Below are positions 45,270 to 56,963 of a stretch of DNA of 64,000 bases, piece by piece. Each line of letters starts with the position of its first letter. The first letter of the stretch is position 1. Below the pieces are notes generated by a model that had not been told where the DNA came from, ran no database searches, and was given only the letters and a program-made list of their open reading frames with translations. Origin of the DNA: Ischnura elegans (taxonomy: Eukaryota > Arthropoda > Insecta > Odonata > Coenagrionidae). Position numbers and translations under genes: made by a program. Where the stretch lies: contig NC_060258.1 of NCBI RefSeq assembly GCF_921293095.1, positions 6,586,607 to 6,650,606 on the forward strand, read 5' to 3'.

Positions 45270-45783
45270 TTTAATCAGTCTTTTCGTAGTTATTCTGCTG
45301 GGATGTTTGTGTTTTTGGTAAAAATTTAATTTACATCCCATGTATGCTATAAGTATATGGATGGAATGTACTATTTTGGCTTAGAAATGCAATCCCACAT
45401 TTTATTTAGCTGAGAGCCATCGTGCCCAGAAATCTATTTGTAACATATGCGGCTCCTTCCCATTTGTTAGAAATATATTTTGCCGGATGTGCTCATGTTT
45501 CTATAGTCCTTTGGTGAACAGTTTTGTTCATTGCTTTGGCCTTGTTTTACCCATGCCTTTGAGAGAAATTTCCCTGTAGTTTGCAACTGTGATGATGTAG
45601 GCATAATATTATGTAGTGCAGTATATTTGTGTAAGATTATTAATGTCAAAGATAAGGTGGATAATTTGAATGCAATGTAGAATTTAATTTAGCATTTTTC
45701 AGTCATGCTTTAAAAAAAGGTTTAGATGAGATTTCTTTTTTTACATATTAGAAGAAATTTGAGAAATTTTGTGCGTAGGTAAT

Positions 45784-45789
45784 TTAATA
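45784..45789 (+). terminator. Candidate polyadenylation signal AATAAA
   Basis: AATAAA followed by a T-rich region, about 0.8 kb downstream of the possible second exon. Another AATAAA-type word near 44300 would suit the unspliced transcript. The choice between them cannot be made from sequence alone. Confidence 0.3.
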
Positions 45790-47930
45790 AAGTTCTTAAA
45801 TTCATTTTCTTATATATTTGTGACCTTATTCGATTTTTATTATATTGGGTCATTGTCACATTTTCAATGGTGTTAGAGAAGATCATTGCCTTCATTCATG
45901 CACGTTTTCAACATTCACATATCCTTTGTATAATATTCAGTTGACTCGAAATAGTGGGCATTTGCTTATTTAGTAGCAACAGTAAATGTCTCTTTATTCT
46001 CACGATTGCAGACTTGGTTTTCAAGGATTAAAGCGAATATAATAGATAAGCATTTTACCTGTTCACATCATATGAAATATAGCTATTTTTGTTTCATGCC
46101 TTTGTTTGACCATCTTTCTTTGGGATTCCTTGTAATTGTAGGGCCTATTGTTTATGATGGCTTTTTATTAATAAAGTCTTTCATTGGACTGAACCTTAAT
46201 CAAAGGAGGATTTGGGATTTTTGTATTATTTTTTGTTTCACAATTTTACAGCTTTTTTTAATTTTCGGCATTATTAATTGTTAGTAATTCATATCTGTAA
46301 TTTTATTGTAAGATGAACAATATCTATTGTATTTCTGCTACCTAGGGGTAACAGACATTTGGTTCTACTGACATACATTTTTTTCCAAAGGAATATATTT
46401 TTATGTTGGTAATATCGTACAAAGAAATATTTCCTTGGTGCTCTTAGTAATGGATTTTTTAGCGTATTTCTTAAGGGATAATAATTATACCTTTGCTACA
46501 CCATGTCAGTTGGTACAGCCAGATTAGCCATCCAGATGTTGTAACTTTGTTCCTATATGAATGAATCGAGTATAATTATTTCATTAACTTATCTGAAATA
46601 GTCGTATTATATCTGGATAAAAAAAGATTTTATAATCATGTCTGGAGGTACAAATATATGCAATTAAATCTGATATGGGTAGACGACTGGCCTTGTGCAT
46701 TATTTTTAAATGTTGTAACATACTATGGTGAAATATGAACCATAAGTAAAGGACCATCATATTACCAATTTTTCCAACATTCGGCAGATGGGGGAGAGTC
46801 GTATTTTTCCCATTTATGGTGGCATTGATCTTCAAAATGGAATTAAAGGTCAGAAACTGAAGATGAATGAAGAACCCACTATGTTCCATTGATGTCTGAA
46901 TTGAACGGAATGCAAAGTATGGAAACTAGAGCATTGAACGAGTACCAACAATAAAATGGTGGGATCTCCTCCTTATTAACATAGTGTCAGTCTATGATAA
47001 TGGCACATAACAGCCAAATCTTAATGATTTTTTCCTTAAAAATGCAGAGAACGAAATGAAATATGGAAAAGGCTAGATACCTAAGAACATTTATTATCAC
47101 TTATTGACTGTAGCTGAGACTTGATGAAGTAATGAATGCATATTCCCATTTTTAATTTCTGGCAATAGTTTAAATGGGTACTTGGCCAATTCAGTATTAC
47201 TTTTTAAAGTTAAATCAACCACTGCAACTTGTAAACATAAGTTCAGTATGTTTAGGGAGAATATAGCGAGATACGTGTCCACAGCAATTCCTGCTAATTA
47301 AAGATATAAAAATATTAGGAAAATTACAAAACCGTATTTTAAAATTTCTGACTTGGATGTTAATAATTTTTAACATCATTTCCAAAAGTCTCAATACTTA
47401 TTCCATGGGAAAGATGCATTCCTGATCTTTAAAGACCTTACATTTCAGTTCCTTGGTATATTGGTCAGACGTAAAATATGTTATATCCAAAACTCCCTTG
47501 AATACAAAGTGCTTCCTATGTATAAGAATATGTGCTATATGTAACGATAGAATGGTTCAGCTTATTTACTTTATGTAAAAGAGGGGAATTACGCTGGGCA
47601 AGGAAAAATCTGGCAACAAAGATGGTATATGACCTAGAAAACAATTCACATGAATAAGAAGAGTTGATCCAACTAAACATTCCGAAAATTCATCTGCAAA
47701 GTGTGTCAGTCGACGAGATGAACCAAATTTAAGGCAGGAAAATAGTGATTATGTTTTGAAAAGCATGGAAAAAAATTCTAAACGCAATAAATCTCCACTT
47801 GGATCTGAGATTTCCCCGCCATTTGTCCACATAAGTAAAATGTTACAGGTGCTCCTCCAGCTAGTATCTGAAGGCAACGAAAGTTTTTCCAGCCATCCTG
47901 CTATCGTCTTTATGTCAAGTATTTGTCTCG
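45790..47930. other. Unassigned sequence
   Basis: AT-rich with several 60-100 codon frames on both strands, none with a motif. An acceptor-like site occurs at about 46010. Confidence 0.35.
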
Positions 47931-47985
47931 ACTTTCTTATGACCTGAAGACCCCAGCAGGATGGCTGGAGAAACTGCTGTCGCCT
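47890..47985 (+). repeat. Inverted-repeat segment with TGAAGA-hairpin-GAAAC arrangement
   Basis: CCAGCCATCCTGCT (about 47891) and AGCAGGATGGCTGG (about 47956) are exact inverted copies separated by about 50 nt. The right-hand part reads CCTGAAGACCCCAGCAGGAT then GGCTGGAGAAAC. This resembles the CUGANGA-stem-GAAAC core of hammerhead-like motifs in Penelope-type elements, with an imperfect stem. No coding fragment of such an element is nearby. Confidence 0.4.
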
Positions 47986-48208
47986 TTAGACAATGCTACG
48001 CAACGTTGTGGCTATGAGGTGGAATGCCCGAAAGCCATTACTAATTGGCAAATGTTCTCTTATTTACTCAATCATGAATTTTTTCATGAAGTTCCTATCT
48101 TACGACTTTAATGCCTGCAATTTTGAGATTTTCTTAATAAGTTGACAACACATAAAAATCTTTATTAATAATTTTTCTGATTCTTATTTTGTCTGATGTA
48201 GAATTTAA

Positions 48209-48425
48209 CCCTTTCAGTCAGATCGTCCATTAAAATGAACTTGACCTTTACCGGGTTGTTACCTCCTGAGCTGTACATCTGTTCATATATATGGACATGG
48301 ACAAAATTGACAACGTGAAATATTACCAAAGCCTTTGGCAAAATTGTTGAAAAGGTGAAATGAGGCTCAATAGCATACAAAAAAAATTCTACAAACATGA
48401 AGAAAAAAATGTGTTACTGAAAGGG
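48209..48425. mobile_element. Short piggyBac-type MITE (CCCTTTCAGT ends)
   Basis: A 217-bp element flanked by TTAA on both sides (48205-48208 and 48426-48429). The ends are CCCTTTCAGTCA (left) and CCCTTTCAGTAA (right, inverted). Sixteen nucleotides from the left end begins an almost perfect palindrome (GTCCATTAAAATGAAC), the same spacing seen in the larger piggyBac copies here. Non-coding; a 77-codon minus-strand frame overlaps it by chance. Confidence 0.75.
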
Positions 48426-48764
48426 TTAAGAGACATTTAAAGCTGAGGTCAGATGAATCTATTATCATTAGTATGTAATATCATTTTACCATTTCAATTC
48501 AATGAGAGGTTAGTTTTGAGATCATGCGTTTTCAGATATTTATGACACCTTCTTTCAACTGTACAGGAAGTGTTTACAATTTTACCGATGATGATTAATG
48601 TCTTGGATAGTGGGTCACAAAAAATACAGAAAGAATTCAGCTGTTCACAGATGTAAAAGAAAAGACAAGAATTTTGGCATATTATATGTGTAAAATTGAA
48701 TTCTTTTTACATTTATTCTTTTATTGCAAAAAAAAACATTGTAATAACTTTTCGTTACTTTAAG

Positions 48765-49050
48765 CATAGGCTAATTTAGGAGGAGAGGGCGCGTGCTCCC
48801 CCCCAGATGCTTGAAAAATAGACAAGATTTTTAATATGGTTTTCATTATGCTAGTTTTTTTTTATTTAATTGGGAGTCTCAATCATTTACGTAATTTTAT
48901 ATTAATAAGTATCTTGTTAAAATAAAGAAAATATATGGTAAAGTAATTTTTCTATGTATATTGTTACCCTTTAAATCTCAAATATGAGCAGACTGTTTGC
49001 CTGTCACACAAATGTTGCCCTCCCAGAAAAATATCCTGGATTCGTCCTTG
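48765..49050. mobile_element. Possible old MITE (CAAGGACGAATCCAGGA ends)
   Basis: The inverted right end CAAGGACGAATCCAGGA aligns with the left end CATAGGCTAATTTAGGA at 11 of 17 positions. C-runs or G-runs lie just inside both ends. The flanking 8-mers match weakly (5 of 8). This would be an old, degraded hAT-type MITE. Confidence 0.4.
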
Positions 49051-50408
49051 CCTTCATGTATCGATTTAATGTAACCACTATCATTCATTGCCCAGAATAG
49101 GGTATAAGGAATATATCGAAATGTTGGTAAACAATTTGGCATACATATTATCCTCAGACCTACACTCCGAGACGTTAATCATCATTGGTATTATTTTATA
49201 CGCTTCCTGTACAGTTAAATAAATGCTTCACGAACATCTGAAAACACCTCATGAACAGCTGAGAAATACCTCATGAACAACTTATTTGAATGATTTGTGA
49301 CATTTAAATGGGCCAAAATACAGTCCGTGAATGGTATAATAATTGTTCATGAACACTTCGGCGACAGGTTCTGAACGCTTCGTTTAATGCTTCTTGAACG
49401 GATCGTGAACAGTTCATTTTCGCAAGGGAAACAACCATTCCCATGCTTCACTGGCTAATAAGAACAAGCCAGAACGTAAATTTCCAAATTGAAAGCCGGA
49501 TCCTGATCACATACCGTATACTGAATATGCATAAACATTAGTCTATTTTTTCTTTCTGTTGAACTTCAGCATTCAGCCCCACATTGCGTTGACTCTTCAC
49601 ATTATCACTCTGTATAGAATATATTCCAATGTTGTTGTTTTCCCTTGTACTTTCATATCATTGAACTCAAATTCTTAATTAAACCGAAATAAATATGAAT
49701 TTATACCAATACATTTTACCTACCTTTTGACTATAGTCAATTTACCTTATCAACTGCTTCTCATCTCTCCTTACAACATCCCTCTGACTGTTGTACAAGT
49801 CCCTCCTTTCAATCCATTTTCTTTTTTTCACGTCGCATGATGCGTCAGTTTTCTTGTTCTCAATTACTTTGCGGTTGCTTTCAATAAGCTCACAAAGAAT
49901 CTGCTTTTCTTTAAAATTAAATGATTCAGTTTCTTTTCCGGCAATCTTTTTTCAATGATATGCTGTGATTCGCGAATACTGCTGTAGTAGATGAAGTCCT
50001 CTTGCATGTTTGATTATTATGTAAACAAACAACCGTAACTAGGTTAACAATTGACAAACAGAAAACATCTCCGGATGTGGTTACCACCACTAATACCCAC
50101 AAGCCACCCAGTCGGATATCTTCCAAAAGTGATTTAGAAATACCGATATCAAGAAGTCGTCTGGAAGCATTTCAAATGGAAGACTTGTTGAAGTATTTCA
50201 TGGAAACGACTATAAATACGACCCTAAGTTAAGTCACAAAATCCTTATTCCAATGTATTATGACAGAAAGGTCTTTTCGGTCATTCCGCTTGTGTTCCGT
50301 TAATACTGCACCTCCGGTGATATATGAGGTATCATTTTAAACCTTGTATCACTGGCTTCAGAGGAAAAACAATCCCTATCTCAAATTTCACTACCCATTT
50401 ATTACCCT
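49051..50408. other. Unassigned; includes a segment of repeated 'catgaaca' words
   Basis: At 49225-49430 there are many 'tcatgaaca', 'gaacg' and 'tgttcatgaac' words, which look like a degraded repeat with internal subrepeats. Otherwise nothing was recognised. Confidence 0.35.
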
Positions 50409-50412
50409 TTAA

Positions 50413-52174
50413 CACTAGAACCGCGGACTTTTTCGTATACCTAGAACCGCGGAGGGGGTCATTTTGACCCCTCGTCTTTTCTTGCCATATTTTCAGTATT
50501 TTGGGTTTCTTTTGGATACTGCACTATGTGAAATGAATTATCTGAGATTTACAATGAAATTTGAATGATATGTGGGCGGTATAAGCGCTAGATAGGCTAC
50601 CCGCCTTGCACAAATAATGCGTTTTTCACATTTTTACTATATGTTCGGCTGAGGATGGGGGAAAAATGTAAATTTATTTAAGAAAAAAGAAACACTTTTA
50701 TTGGTGCAGAGAAGCATACAGTAATGAAGAATGTCTAGTCAAGCTCCAAGTTCCTTGCTCCGTACGTGCATACAAAACTGCAATGAATGCTTCCGGTTCA
50801 TCCATAGATACCGACCAGTCCTTCTCCCCACTTTCTTCACGAGCCCGATTTTCCGTGCACATCTTCATGTGCTTCAGCATAGTTGGAGTTATCACCAAAT
50901 CCCATGCTGAGCGAACATCACCCTCAGTGAAGAAGAAGATTGAAGACTAGCACGCCCCCGGCGAGAACCACCTCGTCCTCGTACCTGGCCACGAGGAGCG
51001 GCAGCAGCAGACTCAAGCGGCTCGTCGTCTTCAGCAGGTGCGACTACAGCATCGCCACCCCCACGTCCTCGATGGCCCCGAGCACCACGGCAGAGGCCCT
51101 GGGCAGTTCCAGGGCGACCCCGTCCCTCGAGCAGGAACTGTGGACGCGACTTGGTCCACGGGAGGCTGTATTTGGGGACCACGTCCACGTCGTAGAGTGC
51201 GGGTGGTTGGCGGCTGATAGGGAACGTACTCCTAACCTTCATTACCTGTACCAAACAAAATAAATGCTTTATGAAATAGATTTGTAACAATTATCAAAGA
51301 ATGCGAGTAAAATAAAAATAGGAAACTTACCAGTGTCTTCGCTTGAATCTTCAGTCAAGGACTCTTCACTGTCTTCCTCGGCGTCAACGCCGCCGTCATA
51401 CACTACAACAGGATCATCCTCCGCCTCAGAGCAATCCTCAGGCACATCCTGAAGTTGCTCGAGAATACGAAAGACCTGGTCTGCGGTGTATCCCTTTGAC
51501 CGACGCATCGCTGGGCGTTGAATGGAGTATCACCCTTGAAACGGTATTGCCCTTCGTTCAGCGCTGAGCGATGCAGCGCAACAATCGAACGGGCGAGACG
51601 AACTACCGCGCAAACTGATGAATTCGGGTGAATTGCGAAGTATTACATTGTAATTCATGTAATTGAGCTGGCGACTACAATGACGCCACACTGGTAGGGG
51701 AGGCACGGTAGGAGAAGGAAGGAGCCTTGAGTGGAGGTAGCCGAGGAAACGGGGGTGCCCGGAAATTTTCGCGTAGATCCATTTCTACGCGGCTCGACTC
51801 TCACATTCTTTCAGGCGTCCGCTGAGCAGGTTGCCTTTATCTGCGGCCTAATAAGAAACGACAGAGGTAATCCATGCCATTCCTATACATTCGACCTTCG
51901 AAAATAACGCTTGCGGTGAATTTCTGCTGCGAAAATATAAAGTTCGGGAACGACAACAGAGCAGGGGTCAAAATGACCCCTACCGCGGTTCTAGGTATAT
52001 TGTTGTCTAGTGTTCACAAAAATAGTCCTAGAGCGTCGGAATTTCGCACGAATACGCCTTTCTACAATTCATTAAAAGTCAGAAAATGTCAGGTTGGTGA
52101 AAAAAAAATTAAGTGTGAAATATACATGTTGAAAATCGTAAGGGGTCAATTTGACCCCCTCCGCGGTTCTAGTG
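50413..52174 (-). mobile_element. piggyBac element A, internally deleted
   Basis: A 1762-bp element bounded by TTAA on both sides (50409-50412 and 52175-52178). The terminal inverted repeats are CACTAGAACCGCGG. On the left, a second CTAGAACCGCGG (50441) precedes the palindrome GGGGTCATTTTGACCCC at 50455-50471. On the right, the palindrome GGGGTCAATTTGACCCC lies at 52142-52158, 16 nt from the end, with a further copy at 51964-51980. The transposase is on the minus strand (50698-51508) and lacks the catalytic core. An AATAAA word follows its stop on the minus strand. The element can at best be mobilised by a related transposase. Confidence 0.9.
50698..51508 (-). pseudogene. piggyBac transposase of element A, N-terminal part only
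   Basis: The minus-strand start at 51508 gives about 59 residues of acidic N-terminus typical of piggyBac transposases (RSKGYTADQVFRILEQLQDV, then an EDSEESLTEDSSED run). A well-formed 85-bp intron follows (gtaagt at 51330, ggtacag ending 51246). The next segment has an RG-rich stretch (RGQVRGRGGSRRGR) in one frame. It passes by a one-base shift near 50900 into SAWDLVITPTMLKHMKM and DEPEAFIAVLYART, which match the conserved start of the DDE_Tnp_1_7 region. The frame then runs to a stop at 50698 without any catalytic aspartate block. The spliced frame also meets a stop just after the intron. So the protein is broken as well as truncated. Confidence 0.8.
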
Positions 52175-52178
52175 TTAA

Positions 52179-53570
52179 TTTCACGTAAAAGTATCGATTT
52201 TTTCATATCAATTACTAGCTCAAGTTATATCAACTCCACACATTTTTCAATGCTAGAATTAAAAAAAAAGTTAACTAACCCGTGAAATTCATAAGTAAAC
52301 TAAAGAAATGTAACATTAGCATGCAAAAATATCAAAAAAAAACTAAGAAGTATGCATGAAAAATGTTAAACAATGTTACAACTATTATTATCTTTAAAGA
52401 AGTTTTGTAAATTGCGTGTTGTTATTCAGGAACAGACGTCATGATTTTTCCTTCTGGTACCAAACTCTATTTCCTGTAATATATTCATTCATTTTGTGTA
52501 TTTTTGCAAGAGAACAAGTATAGAGGAAGTCCTTTATGATACACCTTTTCCGCTATTTAAAACCTAATTACACCGTTTCCTTAACATACTGATTCCCTGA
52601 TAGTTTCAAGTGGAAAATTTTCGCACGGATTAGCGAGTATTATTTATTTTCCTTCAATGCAATTTGGCCGGCCCTATATCGAATGTGGAATTGAGGTGCA
52701 TTTCCTGTGTGGCAGACTGCACCGCGATACAAATGAGTATTTGCGTGTTGCATATACGGCGGGGTGTAGCTATATAATATAAGCCGGTGTCCCACGGTCA
52801 AATTTGTATGCAACTGAAAGGGGGTCTCTCACGATCCATCTCGTTTGGATCAAAAGATGGAAAACAATAAATAAGGAAAATGTTATGGACGTTTTATTAA
52901 TAAATGATGGACGTTGTAGTTGAGATTATATTATGAATTATGCTGGAAACGCAAATTGAAATCACATTTTGCTCTCCTCGTCGAGCAGTTACTAAAATAA
53001 GGTCCTTATCATTTAATCATAGTGATCGAAACGGGCAGCCGTAGTGTTTCACAGGTAGTCATTTATCCAGCTGCTCGCTCGCTCGGAATCGCATGCCCTC
53101 TACAAAATTAACCTGTAGAATTTTCCCTCGATACCTTAAGTAAATCTTTTATTTTTTCAAAAATATGCCTCCTAGTATTGCGAGTCAAAAAGACTGCTTC
53201 CTTCTTATTATACGTGAACTCATGATTACGGATATTCTGGTTGAGAGGTTCCATCACCTATATAGACCAATTTTTGCTCATTTTTACTTTTAGGACAAAA
53301 ACAGGCGATAAAATAGACGATCACGAACGTAAATATATATTTGAAATAATGTTTTGTGAATTCACCTCGAGGTATGGTGACATTATACATTCATAACTAA
53401 ACCTTATAGTATTCCATTCAGTACTTATGAAAAACCTCAACCGATTTCGATTTTTTCAGGTCTTTATCTAGAGGTTTTCGATCATGATAATGACCTGAAA
53501 AGGTGGAAACCGGTTGGGTTTTGAATGCATACTGTGTGGAATACAACAAAGTTAATTTTTGTGCTCATAA
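52179..53570. other. Unassigned; possible outer repeat end
   Basis: At 52785 the words 'aagccggtgtcccacggtca' resemble, in inverted form, sequence at about 54375-54400 ('gaccgtgagagacggtg'). This raises the possibility of one older element spanning 52.8-54.4 kb. A 'gaccgtggg'-type match alone is weak evidence. Nothing coding. Confidence 0.3.
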
Positions 53571-53572
53571 AA

Positions 53573-54162
53573 CAGTAGATTCCAATTAATTGGGACCTAT
53601 CGGGACTTGTGCACTTTGCCCCAATTAGGCGAACTCTCGTATATGAGCATGAAAAACTTTGAAATGGTAGAAAGAAGACAAAGGAACGTTTATAATGCAA
53701 CCTAAGTTTATTAAACCATTACTTTGATTAATAAATCAGTAAAATAAGTTAAATTATTATCATTTTTAAGGATTATAATTATTTAGTTAAAACTATTTTT
53801 CACAGCCTCGGGCGACGTTGAATGAATGTCTTTTACTTAATCCTATTAAAGAAATTCCTATCCTTTTGCAGAGTGTAACAACAAGAGCTTTCAAAATAGG
53901 GAAACAATAGGAACATATGTGAAAAATAAGAGTAATTCAAAGGGGAAAATAAAAAATAGTTTTCTGAAAACCAGCAACTTTAATTTCGTCGCTAGTATAG
54001 AGTCTATGTCGCCGACTCATGGAGCAATAAAGCGGCTTCCTGTCCCAACTAAGCTGAGAATACTCTAAGATATTCCTGTCTATTGGGTTCTGTTCTTCAA
54101 GATCTGCCCCAACTAAGCGGCTGCCCCAAGTAACCGGTGGACCCATTAAGCGGACTCTACTG
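53573..54162 (-). mobile_element. pogo-type non-autonomous element
   Basis: The inverted right end reads CAGTAGAGTCCGCTTAATGG and the left end CAGTAGATTCCAATTAATTG; both share 'aattgggaccta/aatgggtcca' spacing. About 590 bp, non-coding. The right-hand 190 bp match the fragment at 3448-3636. A TA is present on the right side but not clearly on the left, so the exact left boundary is uncertain. Confidence 0.6.
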
Positions 54163-54863
54163 TATATATATTTATTAATTAAAATGCTCATGCAGATGAT
54201 TAATAAGTTTAATATATGTGGCCTGTGTGTCAGCAGCTTGGCAATGGTTTTTTGTCAAAGGCTCTGAGATTGGTTGGTTTCATCCAAATTGGATGAACAT
54301 TTAGAACCCGTCCTATCCATTAGGATAAAACGATTTTGGTCCAAATGGTCGGACCAAAAGTCAGTTGGATGAAATTTTGACCGTGAGAGACGGTGCGCGT
54401 CAGTTGTATCAAAATTTAATGCAAATGTTTCCATGGAAATTTGACCATGTATTATTGGCTTTAACCCTCGAGTGAGAGCGTTGGCATATAAAGTACGCCA
54501 GTCTTCAAAAACCAAGAATTTCAACATTGTACTTACATTCTGGTCTAAATTGGCCCCGTGTATTCTTACATTGTACTTTAACTGTCTGTAGCACGAGTTT
54601 TCAAAGATCGACGTTTTGTAGCAGATTTTTTTAATCGACAAGAAGAACTCGACACCCGTGGCGTATAAATTACGCAGCGTAACCGGCCGTATGCCAACTC
54701 TGTCTCACCTATAAGCTTGAACTAATTTCTACAAATTATAATCTTACAATACATATGAAGTACAATGTTGAAATCCTTGGTTTTCGAAGACTGGCAAACT
54801 TTATTCCCCAACTAGCTAGCTCGAATGTTAATATTATCAGAGAGGATTTATATATTTGTATTA
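54163..54863. other. Unassigned sequence
   Basis: A 128-codon minus-strand frame at 54255-54641 has no recognised domain. Its first part covers repeated 'ttggatgaa', 'ggtcca' words that look like repeat DNA. Confidence 0.35.
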
Positions 54864-55088
54864 TTAAGACTAGAACTACCGATGGAGTCATTTTGACTCC
54901 TCGCCATTTTTATTTCTCTGCCCTGTCTAAAATTTTCCGAATTCCGGCCTGAAATTCCGTGACTTTTATTCATTTTTGACACAAAATAAGGCTTTGCGGT
55001 TAAAATAATTTTATAAAATAAAATTGTCCACGTTTTTCAAAATTTACCTTTGACTACCAAAGGGAGTCATTTTGACTCCCTAATGTAT

Positions 55089-56327
55089 TGTGACGAAAAG
55101 CCTCGTCACGGCGCATTCTGCGTCCATCTCATCTCCCCGATTCATATTGGCGCGCGGCAACAGCGAGTGATGAGCGACCTTCTTTTCTTTTTCCTATGTT
55201 GTCTGCTAGAATTTAGCATGTCTCTTGTTTTGTAAAGGGTATATAAGGCCCGGTATTGTGGGATGTGGGGTTGGATTCCTGAGAAAGCGGCAGTTGTTCC
55301 GCTAGAGAAGACGGAGGTCAGCTGTGACAGTGCCAAGGTGGGGCGACAAGACGGGGTTGCGGCAGACGAGGGCTACGGCAATTTCGGAGGTCGGGCAACG
55401 CGACCAGGGGAAGGGCGTGCGGAGAGAGAAGCGTGGAGTACAGCGAGACACGAGAAAAGTGTCCTTGCTTTTTCGTCAGGACATCACGACATCGTCCAAG
55501 GATTTGCGGGAGGTGGTTCCCCGCGATCGACGCATCGTGACCCGGCGGCCAGGATTCGGACCCGCCGCCTTTGACACTTAAGTACTCTAAACCCTCTCCC
55601 GGGACAGGGAAATAATCCCGATCCCTCCCCCGCTCCAGCCAGCCCACGCGCCCTGTACGAAGAAAGTCCCCCAGTGTGCACGTGTGTCATCCTAATACTC
55701 ATGTGGCTTCTGACACAAACTCACGTCTCTCTTTCTCGGTCTGAAGACCATTTTTAATTGTATCACGATTCTCCCGTTCTCGTCATCCCTTCTGGTTGAT
55801 GTCAGACTCATTTTTGATTGAACAGAACGTGGAGCATGTAACATTTGAAAGTAGAACGACGAACATTACTCATAATCGCCTTTGAAGTGCAGCAAGATTT
55901 CGAGTGCCCGTGTCATAGCAATCTCTGAGAGTATACAGTGTTATTTTTGTCCATTTTTGTTCATTTACCCCAACAATCATCTCATCCCTCATTTATTAGA
56001 TATAAGATTTCTCTTTCTTTTTGTGTATGGCATATTTCCTTCATTTTTATTTCTGCAAGTGTATCATTGATGTCTCGCCCAATTCAGCATCACTATTCCA
56101 TCCCTCATTAGCGTTTAAGGACAGAAGTGTTCGTTTATTTTTCTCTAATAAATTTTTGTATGACAGTCATTCGCTGTGTACGAGGTCATTCATCCCCTTG
56201 CTGTGCCATTGTGTTTAATGCCGCGAGTTCCCATCTTGACCGCGAGCCCCAGAACCTACGAAAAATTAAGAACTCGGATAATAATCTCAGTTCGACGGTG
56301 CATGGCTCACGGGAGCGTACCGCCACA
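55089..56327 (+). repeat. 5' LTR
   Basis: 1239 bp, the same length as the right LTR, with about five substitutions seen by eye. One is at 55568 and another changes the terminal CGTCACA to CGCCACA. A TATATAAG box (55240-55247) and an AATAAA signal (56147-56152) mark the likely U3/R/U5 organisation. All open frames in it recur in the other LTR and are not separate genes. Confidence 0.93.
55240..55247 (+). promoter_or_regulatory. LTR TATA box
   Basis: TATATAAG about 150 bp into the LTR, the likely core promoter of the retroelement. The identical copy lies at 58423-58430 in the right LTR. Upstream of it is the U3 region with the TGTGACG edge. Confidence 0.7.
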
Positions 56328-56690
56328 TCTGGCGTCCGACAACGCGGGGCCCGACCACGAGGGGACTCGCATTTAATTTTAATGTTCGTTTTTGATGCCA
56401 CGAGGTTGGCACGTTTTGATCAAACGGCGTGTCGGGCGCGTTCCGTCACATCTGGCGCCCGACAACGCGGGGCTCGATCAGGGGAGAACTTGCCATTTAA
56501 TTTTAATGTTCGTTTTTGATGCCACGAGGTTGGCACGTTTTGATCAAACGGCGTGTTGGGCGCGTACCGTCACATCTGGCGGCCAAGAACGCGCAGCTCG
56601 ATCACGAGAAAACTTTCCATTTAATTTTAATGTTTGTTTTCGATGCCACTGTATTGGCACATTTTGATCATTCGGCGCTCGCGTCAGCTA
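56328..56690 (+). repeat. Tandem leader repeat containing primer-binding-like sites
   Basis: Three units of 123-124 bp begin with TCTGGCG at 56328, 56451 and 56575, followed by a partial fourth unit to about 56690. In the second and third units the preceding bases, CCGTCACA, repeat the end of the LTR. So each unit carries an LTR edge plus a primer-binding-like word (TCTGGCGCCCGACAACGCGG or variants). The rest of the unit has the phrase 'gccacgaggttggcacgttt'. Divergence among units is moderate. The repeated short frames here (56127-56722) are artefacts of the duplication. Confidence 0.85.
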
Positions 56691-56963
56691 TTAGTGCATT
56701 TCACCCATATGAATGCGCGTGACCACGAGCCAACTCGTGATTATTATGTAATTGGGTTCAGGTTAGTCGACCATTTGTTAGTTATAGTGTCACGCCATTG
56801 GCAATCCATTCTCAAGTTTGAATCCGATTGTGTGTTTTTCTTGTACCATCGCGTTGTCGGTTTTCTTTTCTATTTTTTTTGGTGTTTGTGGCCGATGAAT
56901 GGTGGTCTACGGGTCGTTGGGGTATCCCTTTGTTTTATTCCTGTTGTTTAAGGGGATCCAATT

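Noticed and set aside
52785-54400. Possible older TIR element enclosing the pogo-type element
   Set aside because: Only about 12-15 bases match between the proposed ends and no target duplication was found.
55142-55702. Several overlapping frames of 60-109 codons, repeated identically at 58325-58885
   Set aside because: They lie in the LTRs and recur in both copies in several frames; they are GC-rich shadows without domains.
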